Assembly: GCA_038030265.1 (NCBI GenBank)
Contig: CM075942.1
Location: 50,310,751 to 50,374,750, forward strand
Length of the DNA stretch: 64,000 nt
Origin: Corythucha ciliata
Taxonomy: Eukaryota; Arthropoda; Insecta; Hemiptera; Tingidae
Direction of reading: 5' to 3'
The translations under genes were made by a program, and so were the position numbers. Below, piece after piece: positions 11,530-23,239 of the stretch (position 1 is the first letter of the stretch; every line of letters starts with the position of its first letter). The notes beneath the pieces are model-generated. The model was not told the DNA's origin, searched no databases, and saw nothing but the letters and a program-made list of their open reading frames with translations.

Positions 11530-13863
11530 ACTCCCAATTCCTGGTTTCAGGAGGTATTCTCATAGAATTGACGAGATGCAATAATTATTTTACGCTCTAC
11601 GTAAGAAATATTCCTTGTTTATAAAGGGGTCACATAAAGTTTTCAGTAAGGAGCCCCGATAAGTGCATCAGGTCCGCCCCTGATGCTTTTTCCATTCCTC
11701 TTAATCCCACACAGTGAGCGATGATTCGCGAAGAATTGACCACTTTCACTCGTATTCAGTGAGAGTAAAGCACAATAGTTATTCAAAGGGGCATTTTAGT
11801 ACGTTAAATCTGTGGTTCCAGTTGCAGGGGGGGGGGGGTTCAACACGGGCTTAAGGGTAAATGGAAGTCAATTCATGGAAAGCGATAGATCTACACAGGT
11901 GTTTGTATCGCACGTTGATGACTGGGAATGGTGCGAGGATGGGCGGTGTTGGGTGATGAGAGGGTTGTGGAGAGAGCGAGTATGCACGTCTTTTGTTTTT
12001 TTGTTAAACTAGGAGCTCTTTTGGTGGCTTAAGTGGTGTGGGTGAACCGCAGTAGCGCGGTTTTATGTAGTTGTGTTCTATACTAAAATTTACGTGACTT
12101 CGTTTGGAGCTCCACAGGTGCACCCCTCACAATACCTTTAACACAATTCTTCTTGGCCAACAGATCTTGCCGATGCACGGCTCTCACATTTCCTTTTTTA
12201 GAACTCCCGAAATTCAGCCAAGGAATTCTTTGTTTTCTCTCTCTCGCACTCACCCTTTCTCTCATCCTGCTCGTTTTCTCAAACCACTCAAAACAATCGC
12301 AATCGTCTTGTGAAGTATTGTTTCACAGCTAGTTACTTGCAACTTACTATAAATTGTTGCAATGTGACCCCGCCCCCAAACAAAGTGAAGGAAAACAAAT
12401 GGAGCGGGGGAGGGGGTTTAGTTCGACATGAATTAAAGATTGACTACCATAACAGTTTAAGAAAATCGATATTCTTAGCCATCTTCTGTATGAGCGCCAA
12501 GAAAAAAATCTCGTGTTATTGCTCAGTGGGTGTATCCTTCTTTGCGATCGAGTATGAATGATTTATGATGGCAAAAGGGGATGACGACGAAGTAAGAAAA
12601 AAAAGTTGAAAGGAAATCAAAAACAGGTTACAGGGAAATAACTTGTAGACATAGCCAGGAGAATTGATAATTCCTCGGTCGTCTCTTTCCCATTGCAACT
12701 GCGCTCAAGTTTAGCGACAGCGTCGAATTTCGCGAAATTTCTGCTTAAAACTCCAATCAAAATTTAAACTCGCGATTACCTGAACATGCAGGAAACAATT
12801 GTAATTCAACGTTATTATGAGCTATTAAGCCGGGGAAAAGTCCCTTTACGGAATATACTTATCATAAAATTTTATGACTAAACGCGGTCAAAGGAAAAAT
12901 GTGATGCATTTAAAAAGTAAAAAGACAGACTACAAGCGGCTTATGAATTTCCCTTTAAGCGAAATGATGATGGAATCATGACCGAGTGGACTACAATTAC
13001 AGCTAATAAAGCGCTGAATAATGGACATAATTTGTGTTTCATTGTGTTTCTTAGCACCTATTAACATGGTTAAAAGCAGCAACTTAACTGCATTTATTGA
13101 GGAAAGAGTGAGATAAAGTTTAAGTTCAGGGGCAAAATCGCGAAATTAGAAAGCCTGTTTGAAAGAATAGTAAAGTTTATGATTTTTGTTTAGTTTAGAG
13201 AAACTCACGGCTTTATTAGAGGATGTGACCTAAGTCCTTTAAACTAATGTTTATTGATGCGCGCTCAGCGATTCAATAGTGATTTCGACGTCCGCTTGCC
13301 CTTTGACACCCCCCCTCCCCAAGGGGCCTGTTAATTTGGCGGTCATTGTTAGTGAGAAATTTCTATCAAGGGCGGCCTGTAAGACCGTAAGGATGGATAC
13401 CCATATGAGTTCACGAGCCCTGGCTGAGACAAAGGTTTCTTATTTCAGGCGGGGCTGACACAGCCGCGTTTGAGTGGGTTCAAGGTACGTTTTTTCTGAT
13501 CAAAAGTGCTGACCAAGAGGCTCAAAAACCTCGTTGGGCAAAAATCGAGTCATTCAGTTGCTTTTTGTTGGGATCGGGTGAATATTTCTGAATTCAAAAT
13601 GATTCGAAGAAGCTTTGGGCGCAAGTGTGCCTCAAAATTAAACGATACCGTGAACACCATGGGAGACTGGATATGGAGAATCCAAAGAACAAAGCGCACA
13701 GTCTGTTCTTCATACGAACCAATTTTGGGCTACGATTCCTAGTGGGCCAAGGGCCTACAGACTGGCAGTCTTCGTTTCTGAATACAGACCGAACCCAATA
13801 AAACGCGAAACGTCCAAGTGGATGACCCCAAAATAGCTGGGGGGAGGGGGTGATCCCAGACCA
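11530..13863. other. no gene seen
   Basis: No supported gene or repeat of known class. Holds a 12-G run near 11827 and ordinary A/T-rich sequence. Confidence 0.45.
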
Positions 13864-13866
13864 GTT

Positions 13867-13899
<33 letters not shown>

Positions 13900-14144
13900 T
13901 TTTGTCGGGGCGCCGGGCTTTGAACTCGTCAGGCGCCTAAGCCTCCATTGGGCTCCTACGTCATACACAGATTTAACTGTGCACTTCACACCCGTACTAC
14001 GCGGGCGTTTCGGTCGGTGCGTGGTTTGTTGAACGCATATCGCCGGGAACGCCCACACGAAGCCGGGTGTGCCGTGTCACAGCTCGCCGCGGCTTGCTGG
14101 GTTGCGAAGCGAGCATTGTATCCATTAAACCATCAAGGCGCGCC
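13864..14144 (-). mobile_element. tRNA-derived SINE, minus strand
   Basis: On the minus strand it starts with GGCGCGCC and has the A-box-like TGGTTTAATGG, then CGCTTCGCAACCCA, then a body shared with the SINE at 44436-44798 (including ACGCCCGCGTAGTACGGGTG and GAAGTGCACAG), and ends in a tail of A7 then about ten CAA units. The segment holding box B in the other copy is missing here, so this copy is probably transcriptionally dead. An apparent open frame with a polyglutamine stretch is this SINE read through its CAA tail. Confidence 0.85.
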
Positions 14145-14635
14145 ATTGCCAGACCAGTTATCAAAGCCCTCAACGATTTTCACCATGTCGCATTCCACTT
14201 GAAAGCATTTTCACCACTTGTTGATCGTTCATCTTCTTGCTAAATTTGAAGGCTCTCACTGGCTTCCGAAAGGAACGCGAAACCCACTTTTGGCTCACTC
14301 AAAAACAATTGGTGGGCTTGGTTAATCAAAAAATTATCCCAGCATTGTGTGTAGAATAAGAGCATAGATGAACGCCCCCTTACTCGACAAAAAATAACCA
14401 CTTCCTCTTTTTGGGGGCTATTCAAAAGGCAAATTTGGTGGGGTGGCGCTACTGGATATCTGCACTGTCAAAGTTCTTTCAGCTGTGCTCGAGGTGGGGG
14501 TTTGTTTGGAAGGTTTCGTCCGTAAACGTAAGAATTCTCACTAGACTGAATAATTACCTTGAAAATATAAATAGATTCGAGCATCGGACTTTCTCTGTAC
14601 ATTGTAATACGCTGGTTGGATTAAAAAAAAAAAAA

Positions 14636-15215
14636 AAATCGCTCCGGCAGCTGGCGGTCGGAAAGAGTGCATTTCATTTTGTATACGGATACCCTAAGCC
14701 GTCCCAGAAGTAGTAATGTTGAGACCATGATTTGTTTCGTTTATGTTTGACCCTCCCTCGTACTGTTTGCTGCCGGGTTTGTTTAAGCTGAACTTAATGG
14801 GAATCAAAGGCTATTTCAAAATGGAATCATCATACCGAATATAATGCTTCTGGAATCATCTGGTGATTTGGTGTGATTTTTTTACCATTTCAACCCCTAT
14901 TTTCCCCCCTCAACCTTGACCGATTTGGCCCAAATGCAATACCGACCGGTGTCTTATGACTACTGATTTTTTTTGCCAAAGCGCGTTCCGCTAAATTAAT
15001 TTCTTCGAGAGTTATCGTGCTAACAAGAAAACGGCCATAAAGATATATATAAACCAATATATATAAAGAAAAAATATATATATATGAATTCCGGAGACCA
15101 CTGAATTCGTGTTCTAGAGGTTCTGAAACGTGAAAAAAACATGACATGACCCATGTTTGCCACCATCACGACGAGACCAATAGTGCATTTTTCAGAATGA
15201 AATGCACTAAAAAAA
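14636..15215 (+). mobile_element. interspersed repeat G, copy 1
   Basis: Begins TCGCTCCGGCAGCTGGCGGT with AGTGCATTTCA just inside, and ends near TGAAATGCACTA. Internal blocks include CGAGAGTTATCGTGCTAAC and a TATATA tract near 15043-15085. The same sequence lies in reverse orientation at 30784-31755. The shared terminal AGTGCATTTCA in inverted order suggests a DNA transposon, but no transposase or clear target duplication is visible. Confidence 0.6.
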
Positions 15216-17224
15216 ATTTAGCACCTCCAGCAATCTTCACCTCCAGGTAATTGACATTTTCCGCCCAAATAATCAGATTTTGACCTAAATTTACAATTTA
15301 GTGGTTTTATTTCGGAGCTCACGAAACTGACCATCAGAACCCCACTTTCACAGACAGATGTTTAGGGCCCAATTTTAACAATTTCGCCCAATAGAAACCG
15401 ATTGATCAATCAATTCGAACCAAAATTCCGCTTGGGTCGTGGAAATTTCCTGCTCTCTGGACGAATATTGACAGCAGTTGATGAGGCATAATTGTCAACA
15501 CTGCGGTGGGAGGCCGAATCCCCAGTTTATGTACATATTTAGAGTAATTTACAGGATTTTCGGGGGTGGGAGAAAATTGTTCGGTCATTATTTTGCTTGA
15601 TAGAAAAATATCGCGTTAGGTATTGAAAAACTGCCATTATTGCTCATGGATTTGCACACTCGAGTGCGGGACTCATCGTTTAATGGGCCGAATAACGTTA
15701 GTGCCTCATCGAGGAAGTATTGGACAGAAAAAAAAAAAACCCTAGAAGAAGAAAAAACTTTACGACGTTCCTCCAGCTTAGGTCTTCCTCAAAGCCAAAC
15801 CCATCTGGCAATAGGCATAATGTCAAGACCCGAAAGGCACATAAAGTACGACTAATGGGCGTATCGAGCTTCATCTTCGAAGGAGGAAGTTCCCGGAACA
15901 ATCCCCCTAAGAAGGCGCACTAGACCGCCGTTGAAGCTTTAAATGAAAAAGAGAGAATATCAACGCCTTCTTTTTAAAGCCTGGGTAAAATAAGCACGCG
16001 TCCCTTTTTCTGTTAAAGGCGTGCACCACCCCATCCCTCCCACCTATCGAGCCTCTTCTTCGTTATAGAATCAAAGCTTTCATCCACCTCAAATGCCTCC
16101 TTATAGGCGAACAAAGACATTTCCTTCTTCTTTTCTTCAACGAGGATCGTTGGCCTGCGAAAATTCTTCAGCGACGTAGAAACTTTCAGGCTCATAATTT
16201 CTCTGAACTGGATTATTACAAATGTATTGCAACAAACGCCTTTAAAGCATTAATTTTGTGTAAAATGTTGGTACCAACTTATTCCCTTAACAAATATTTT
16301 ATTTATATTTTGCTACGGATAACTACGCTCCGTTGATCGTTACCGTACAAAGTCTTCTCGATCGCTCAGCATGGGTCGCCCGGAGTTTCTCGTCCCCCCC
16401 CCCCATCGTCCGCAGGGGAGCGTTATGTGATTGCGGGCAGTCACGCTATCACTTTCGACTGTTTGGAGGCGGTTTTAACTGTAGCAATATACGGCGGCTC
16501 GGCTGATCTATTGCTTTATCCCCTCGTTTTACATATTTAAGAGACTAACACCGCAGGTGGCATTTCAATGTTGAGTATAGAGCGCTTGTTGATGATGAGG
16601 GTGGTGCGAGGAAGGAGGAAAGCGAATGATTTAATAGAGGAGGGCCCGGCGTTGGTTTTTAACCGCGACCTTTTCGAGCCTTTAATTAATTAAGTTTTAA
16701 ATTATCCTTAATAGTTTTTAAAAGAAAATAGGATTTTTGAACGATGAAAGAAACCGTGAAGATTTTCAGAAATTCCCCGGAAAAAAAATGAAAGACAGGA
16801 TAAATTAGGAATTCTCGAAACGTACTCCTGCCGTAAATATGCCATTAAATATCTAGACACTCACAAATCAACACCCTGGAGAAATCAAAATTATAGCCTA
16901 ATTTAAATGTGAATGACTTACAAGACGAGCAGTAACTAACTACCCCCAATAATTAAACTATAAAATATTATTAGCGCTTATTATTATTTTTTTCATAAAA
17001 GATTCAGCATAAAAAATTATTTTTGATTGGACAAACGAAGTGCATCTCGAGCTGATCCAACCAACTGAGAACGAAAGAGTTAAATTTATGAATTTTAGAA
17101 CAGTGCACTAACAGCTTCGTCGGACCGTCAAATGACTCGCTTAATGATTTTTATTGCCGTTTCGTGCATCATAAATTTTTATAAGAATTTACCTAGACGT
17201 TTTCTTTCAATCCAAAAAGTTCCA
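15216..17224. other. no gene seen
   Basis: A/T-rich DNA with scattered short open frames and no supported gene. The last 60 bp before 17225 hold a TATAAG-like string (about 17179-17184) that might serve the following gene; this is weak. Confidence 0.4.
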
Positions 17225-18029
17225 ATGCGGGCAGTCCATTTCGTTGTTGTCGCAGTAATCTTCTCGAGCGTAAGATAATTTTTCCCTTCGTTTTTATCCA
17301 ACATTTTGACCAGAGCCCCTTTCTCTATTTAACGTCAGTGCGCTTCACCCGACGATGAAAAAGCGGACTCGGAGGGGACCGCGACCGGACAAAATACGGG
17401 GCAAGTGACCCAAGAAATGGATGCACAGGTTGTTAGTTCCTTAAGGCCTGTTCACAAGCTCAAGGTTTGCGTTGTGTGGACTCTATTCAACCAAACAAAT
17501 CTATTCCCTCGAAAAATAAAGCATTTTGAAAGGTTGCATAGACTATCCACACAACACAAACATAGAGCTTGTGAACGGGTCTTTACAAAACAATGCGTCA
17601 ATCAAGTTGTCGAATTTATACGTTCGATTGTTTTTCAGCCAACCAGAATCAGTCTGTTCGGTGATATTAACATCAATATTGGAAACAACTTGGCCGTCCC
17701 GCAAATATTAGTCGACAAGGCCGAGGAAGTTCGTAAAAAAATGTTGGCCCAAAACGATCTTATTTCGACCAAAATAAGAGACTACGTCGGCAAAGTTTCA
17801 GAGTTTCACAATACGCTCAAGTCGATATCTGTTACAGCTATAGAAAAAGCGAAAACGTTTTGTCAGCGATGTTATTCTTAGGTCTGTGAAAAACACCGTT
17901 GGATGGATAGGAATAGGAGAAAGACGTGACGTTGCAGACGATCTGCAAACGATCGAAACCGAGAAGAAAGCGTCAAAGAAATCCCTTCAAAATCAACCAA
18001 CAATGAACGCACTAGGTATAATAAGCTGA
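17225..18029 (+). CDS. candidate small secreted protein, 3-4 exons
   Basis: Not a family I recognise. Exon 1 (17225-17269) encodes a start and hydrophobic core MRAVHFVVVAVIFSS, ending at donor GTAAGA. Exon 2 (17339-17428) follows a pyrimidine-rich acceptor and continues CASPDDEKADSEG, so the join gives a standard signal peptide with likely cleavage after SSCA. Exon 3 starts at 17639 after TTTTTCAG and encodes a charged, helix-prone segment with VDKAEEVRKKMLAQNDLIS. All joins are phase 0. Exon 3 either runs to TAG at 17881 (125 aa in all), or ends at 17820 and joins an in-phase exon 4 (17882-18029, 154 aa) through a 61-nt intron with a weak GTCGAT donor. ATTAAA near 18125 could be the poly(A) signal. 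The mature protein looks soluble and exported. Support comes from splice logic and phase only. Confidence 0.5.
17444..17582. mobile_element. PIF/Harbinger-type MITE in intron 2 of the 17.2-kb gene
   Basis: A 139-bp foldback with inverted ends AGGCCTGTTCACAAGCTC and AGACCCGTTCACAAGCTC, flanked by TTA on both sides (17441-17443 and 17583-17585). A second copy is at 22947-23083. The element keeps the surrounding frame open by chance, so a naive read-through from exon 2 into exon 3 appears continuous. Confidence 0.85.
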
Positions 18030-18139
18030 TAAACTACGCCAAAGGATAAAACTTGTTATTTTCATCTCCTTCGGTTCAGTGTTATTATTAATTGCCATTG
18101 AATGTAACTTAATTGGGGAGACTGATTAAAATATTTTGA

Positions 18140-19151
18140 CCTGTGACGGACTTGATCCGTGTGAGTGGCTACAAATCTTTCACGGGTTCGTTTCCCCTAT
18201 CGGGCGTGCCCCCCCGGGTTGCGGATGGGGGACGCCACCATCGGGCCGGCCCTGAGGACCTGATACGGTGCGATGGTGGGTTGGGTCGGAATAAGGCGCA
18301 CCGTGTGCGGTGGGGAGTCCGTTATCGGGCACACCCATTGGACATGGAGGGGGGGGGGGCGAATACGACCCCGTGGACAAACAACGGGTTAGGGGATGTC
18401 TCCTAACTCCTCCAACTATTCCTCCCTCCCACCCCCAAGACAAGGCATTTGGTCCGTACCTAAGGTCTGCAACGCACAGGGAGCAAAGTGAGCTTGTGGG
18501 CATACAGCTCTGCCGGCGGTGGACATATATTACCCTGGCTTCTGGCTGGATCTTGAAAGGGCTCACCCAGAAATTTATATGATGAAATCGGAGGGGGCTC
18601 AGAGAACCTTCGGTGAACGCCGCAGTCATCGGCTGCTCCGTCCATGGATACCACCGAGGTCAAAGTCGACATTGATGAGACCAGGGATGTACCTGTGGAG
18701 GGCAGTTCTAAGGAGCATGCCCGCCGAGGGGAGTTTTTAAAAAACATACCCTCGGCGGGCCGTTCTAAAGAACACACCCCGGTGCAGGGGCTTATCTCTT
18801 CGAGTGCAACTTACTCAGCGCGAGCAAGCTCGTCATCCTTTTCACTCTCGTGCTCAAGAGTCCAGTTAGCGATTAACTCTTATCGCTTCTAAGAAGCTAC
18901 GACCTCTAACCTTATTATGAGGGGAGAGCTATCTTCGCAGGATCAGCATTTTCGGCCAGTACACGCTTGATATGTTCCGGCCAGCGAGACACTAGCTTAG
19001 GACCTCCTCAACCTCATACGGTGAGAGGAACTCTAGACTAGATCAACCGATCCAAGAGTGGTACAATAATCCACTTAGGATTCTGTGCCTGGGGCGTGTA
19101 CCATGCCCCTGCTCTTGGACAGTGGAGGTTGAAAAAAAAAAAAAAAAAATT
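18140..19151 (+). mobile_element. GC-rich poly(A)-tailed retroposon
   Basis: About 1 kb, clearly more GC-rich than its surroundings, ending in the block TGCCTGGGGCGTGTACCATG, some further bases and about 19 A. An open frame at 18644-18892 begins MDTTEVKVDIDETRD and is rich in Ser and charged residues, like the start of a non-LTR ORF1; no reverse transcriptase is present. I read it as a non-LTR element with its middle deleted, or a non-autonomous derivative. I could not find a convincing target duplication. Confidence 0.5.
18719..18760 (+). other. 12-bp perfect RNA hairpin in the retroposon
   Basis: GCCCGCCGAGGG (18719-18730) is exactly complementary to CCCTCGGCGGGC (18749-18760), with an 18-nt A/T-rich loop. 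It lies inside the apparent ORF1 start region. Role unknown. Confidence 0.7.
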
Positions 19152-20519
19152 GAACAACAAAAAATCTCTGTGACTTAATTCCTTTTTTGGCCCTACGGAG
19201 AGGGAATGGCCTTTATCATCGAAACCGGTTCGGCCCCCTCAACTCACACCGCCAAATCATCCACATAATTACAGCCCGATGAGACCTTGCTGCTACAGTG
19301 AGATTTTGAATGAAAGATTGCTAGATTTTGGATCAAATGATTGGTGGAATTTCTGAGAGACGTGAAAGTTTTTATTTTTTAAACGTCATTCAAAATCTCC
19401 CTGAATCTCTTTTCCAAACCACGTATGCAGCACCGGGTTCCCACTCTTCTCCGAACAAAGAACCTTGCGAGGAATGCTTCAGACCATGCTCCACGGACAT
19501 AGGCAACTGGTGCTCACCAAAACGCAAATAACGGTCACCGAGAGGTCCTCAAAGTGGCCACAACTGATCTCATCATGCGTATTCGTTGGGTTCGGTCTCG
19601 GTTTTCATTGCTCTATAATGTGACCCAAAAGAAAGATCAACGTGGGGCGAGGCTCATGCACTGGCATGGCACAGTTATCGTCAGATGGACGTCACGGATA
19701 CCCCTCAAATCCAATTTATATTTTTGCCATTTTTTAACTCGAAATAGCCAGAAGCCTTTCGGTTATAGACCATTTAATATAAATTTTTGCCATTTTATCT
19801 TCATAATTATATGGTTGTGAGGTACGGATTACATATTTGAGGGACCATTCTCTCATTGCTGTGTGGTTTGGGCTGAACGAGCTTGACAATGAGCCCCATC
19901 GGACTATGCTCATGAGTCATGAGTGAAGAAATGAAGCCGGTATTTGCCCAAAAACCGTTGAAGAGACTAAAAGCTTCTGTTCTCGCTGGCCTCTGGTGGA
20001 TTTTCGTCGCTCTCCGAGGTCCATGTGACTCGAGGCACTTCCTAGATCACAAAAGCTGCTGATAGTTAGCAGTTTGCAGTCGCTTCTCGGTGGACCACTT
20101 TGGACTTGAACGATTGGCGGAAACCAGGAACTCCCCAATGGGACACATCCAGCTCAAATAGAAAAACTTCGAAAACTTGGCTCAAAACTGCCCTCTATAG
20201 AACCGCAGGGTCGTTTTGGACAAAATAGCCGAACTTTAATATTGTGCGAAATTGCATAATAATGGGGTTTTACCCTATGAATCCGAAAATCCCGACATAG
20301 TTTTGACCGGATGAACCATTGAGGAAGCTTTACCAGTGTTTCCAGCGTTTTCGGCATCTCTGTCACGTTTATAAGGGCCGCACAAATTTCCTGCGGATGG
20401 CATAAGCGGCGGCTATACAATCGACAGTCCCGAAATCCACGGGAGAGGCCCGACGCTGGTGGTCCCCCTCTCCACTCTTGTGCCGAGAAAATCGTCCCGA
20501 AACGAGTGACACAGCGATT
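19152..20519. other. no gene seen
   Basis: No recognised gene. A 126-codon open frame on the minus strand (20154-20534) matches nothing I know, lacks good splice sites and overlaps the edge of a family A array. Confidence 0.4.
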
Positions 20520-21060
20520 TCTTAGTTTTATCATGATTTAGCGATTTTTCTCAATCATATCGGAGAATCATCGTTTTGCTGAATTTTAGCTGCGAATGAG
20601 TGATTTTCCTCAATTTTTACATAAGTTGCCCCTGGGACCGGGAATTAGCGTTTTCTCAGTTTTAGCTGCCACTGATAATTATTTTGTGTTTCATTTTGAG
20701 CATTGGCGTGAGTTATAGAGCTTTGTCTCGATTTTAGCAGTGAATTCTTTATTCTCGACCTAGCAAAGAAGTCACACCCGGGAACCACAAAAATGTTTCC
20801 TTGATTATAGCAGTGAATTAGTGTTTTTCTTAACTTTAGCGGTGAATATTTGCATTTTCCCCAATTTAACCCGTGATGTAGTGCTTTTTAAAAATGATTT
20901 CAGCTTTGAATGAGCGTTTTTTCAAAATTTTAACCTCGAATTGCTAAATTATTTCTTCACACTTCAGCTTTAATTTTTAGGATGTTATTATTTAATTCAC
21001 ATTAACGTTTTTCTTCGCGTTTCAGACGCGAATTAGCGCTTTTTCTCTGCTCTGGACGTA
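20520..21060 (-). repeat. degenerate array, family A (reverse orientation)
   Basis: Units of the form TTTTAGCTGCGAATTAGCG separated by TTTTTCTCAA, the reverse complement of the TAAAATTGAG form, at roughly 36-45 bp spacing. Confidence 0.6.
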
Positions 21061-21441
21061 AATATTGACCTCATATAATAGTCTCATTGGTCTCCTGATG
21101 GGGTTTGTATGCACTTGGGCGAACATCAACACAGCCGGGGTTATCCCCGAACACGAAAGTACATAAATGAAATCCGAATAGTGCTGAGCTGAAACGAAAT
21201 ATTCAGTCACAAAATCTGCAGACTATCCTGCAACAGGTCTGGTGGAATAAAAACTGTAGTAAGGAGCCAAATTCCTGACCATCCGGATACCAAATATCCA
21301 TTTTACGTCGTACTCATGGGCATAAAACCTGGAAATTCCCCTTTTTCCACATTTAAGCTTTTGTGGGCTCCTTCTGAAAGAAGTTCCGTGGCAGTCCACC
21401 CCCTCGCCATTACCCGGTTTTTAGACAGTCTTTCCTGTTCT

Positions 21442-22106
21442 TAAGGGTGAAATCGGTCCGGTCCGTCCGACCTTTCGATAAAGACCGGACCGGACCAAAA
21501 AGTAATGACGTCTGAACTGGACTGGGACCGGACCGAACCGAAGACTGGACCGAAAAAAAGGACTTGGACCGTATCGAGAATGACCGATTTTATTTTGAGT
21601 CTGAAATAAAATATACATGCATTTTGTGGGCTGTTCAACCCAAAAATGCTTCACTTTTGAAGGGAAGAAATTTACAGCACGTTTACATCCGATCCAAAAG
21701 TGGGGGTAACAACGGGATTGCCCGTAATAGGTTAGTGGAGCTTATAAAATCGCTGAAAACTGGTATGGGGAAGGTGGATATGGATAAGTAGGTGTTATTC
21801 TGTGCGAGGGTTTTCGATATCCCCCCCCCCCTTTAAAAGGTCTCCGATCCGCCCTTTGATGGTTGTGTACGTCGTGGCATTCCAATTAAACATACTCGTC
21901 GAGACATTAGAAGCACGCAGTTCCTTGACGAAACGAATACACGTAACAATTTTCAATTTTCTGTTTTTCTCTATATGCCAGTTAAGGACCGAGTTTTTTC
22001 GGTCCGGTCCTCACAAGAAGACCGACCCGAAATAAAATTGCTGGGACCGGACCGAGGACTGGACCGAATCGGTCCGGGCTAAAGACCGGAACAAGTTTCA
22101 TCCCTA
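21442..22106. mobile_element. non-autonomous hAT-like element
   Basis: A 665-bp element with 8-bp flanking repeats CCTGTTCT (21434-21441) and CCTGTTAT (22107-22114). Its ends, TAAGGGTGAAATCGGTCCGG and in reverse TAGGGATGAAACTTGTTCCG, are inverted copies. Both subterminal regions hold many GGTCCGGTCC and GGACCGGACC strings. An 8-bp duplication and short ends fit the hAT superfamily. No transposase frame is seen. Confidence 0.7.
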
Positions 22107-22114
22107 CCTGTTAT

Positions 22115-22946
22115 ATTATATAAAAGACGTTTAACGTTATTATGATGAACATGTACGAAAAACACTCTTTCCAACCTTCCATGATAGAGAATGGCCACAT
22201 ATTCTGGTCTTTTATGGTTTTATCTGTGAATATTAGTCAAGGATGAACTATAAGGATTTGATGGATAACAGACCCGCGTTTTTTAATAATTATGTTTTAT
22301 TGGTCGTCCTTTTTTTTCCAGGTAATTGGCTCTAATCGTAAGAAGCTCTGTATAATGATGAATCGGTGACGAACGCATTCGAAGGGCATAATAAAATCAT
22401 GGAAAATTTGCTTTTTGGATCCTAAATACATATTTCTTACGTTTTGCTGAAGCGACTATTAAACCGCGTCAATCAGGGTAAGCAAACCCTAGAAAGACTG
22501 ATGGTCCTTCTTTGAGCGCCTGAGCGGCACCAATCAGATGGAGGAGGATGATTGGCGTCACCTTAAAAGGATTGATAGCTTGAGATTTCCAAGTAGCCAT
22601 TTTTAGGCAGCTCAGAGGAATTACTGACATTTAGTTTTTTAGTTGTTACCTATACAATGTTATTGTTGAGCGTGCGGTTTACAAGAAACGTTTACATTAC
22701 TAGCGGTGATGTATCAATTTGGAATATACTGTGGTAGAGCAGCATACACTTGCAACATAAATATGCACATGTTACCTTGAGATTGTCCTCCTCCACACCT
22801 TTCGAATCTACCAACAACTGTTTTTTTTTTTCTCTCTCTCCACTTTACAAGTGAACCCCGTTAAACCACCTTTCTAGCATTATTTACAGCCCCGAGTATC
22901 TCCGTAGGATGGGCAGAACCCCCCCACCCATCAGTATCAATCCGTA
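22115..22946. other. no gene seen
   Basis: A/T-rich DNA without a supported gene or repeat. Confidence 0.4.
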
Positions 22947-23083
22947 AGGCCCGTTCACGAGCTCTATGTTAGCGTTGTGTGGACTCTGTGCAACCAAACA
23001 AATTTATTCCCTCGAAAAATGAAGCATTTTGATAGGTTGCATAGACACCACACAACACAAACATAGAGCTTGTGAACGGGCCT
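22947..23083. mobile_element. PIF/Harbinger-type MITE, second copy
   Basis: 137 bp, closely related to 17444-17582, with ends AGGCCCGTTCACGAGCTC and AGGCCCGTTCACAAGCTC. Flanking GTA and ATA are a decayed TWA duplication. Confidence 0.8.
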
Positions 23084-23129
23084 ATAGAGAGAGTTATGTG
23101 GGAGCCTCTTGTTTTATTATCAAAAATCC

Positions 23130-23235
23130 CCCTCGGTCTATCTCTATTTCTAGGCCGCACGGGTTCAAGTCGCACGTGGCTCCCTGCACCGTGCGTCCCA
23201 TAACGACTCAACTGAAAAGACGTAAAAAAAAAAAA
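23130..23235 (+). mobile_element. possible SINE 3' part
   Basis: Contains a B-box-like ACGGGTTCAAGTCGC and ends in about 12 A after GACTCAACTGAAAAGACGT. No convincing A box is seen, so this is a tentative SINE fragment. Confidence 0.35.
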
Positions 23236-23239
23236 AGAT

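Noticed and set aside
13594..14058. 154-codon frame with polyglutamine
   Set aside because: The Gln tract is the CAA tail of the minus-strand SINE; the rest is SINE body and flank.
17405..17881. A single 158-codon frame including KTKH/ACER-like sequence as one exon
   Set aside because: The middle third is the MITE at 17444-17582; the same MITE-derived peptide appears at 23.0 kb. Splicing around it gives a better protein.
18180..18777. Long minus-strand open frames rich in Pro and Gly
   Set aside because: They are antisense to the GC-rich retroposon and reflect its base composition.
20154..20534. 126-codon minus-strand frame as a gene
   Set aside because: No recognisable domain, no good splice sites, and it overlaps a repeat array at one end.
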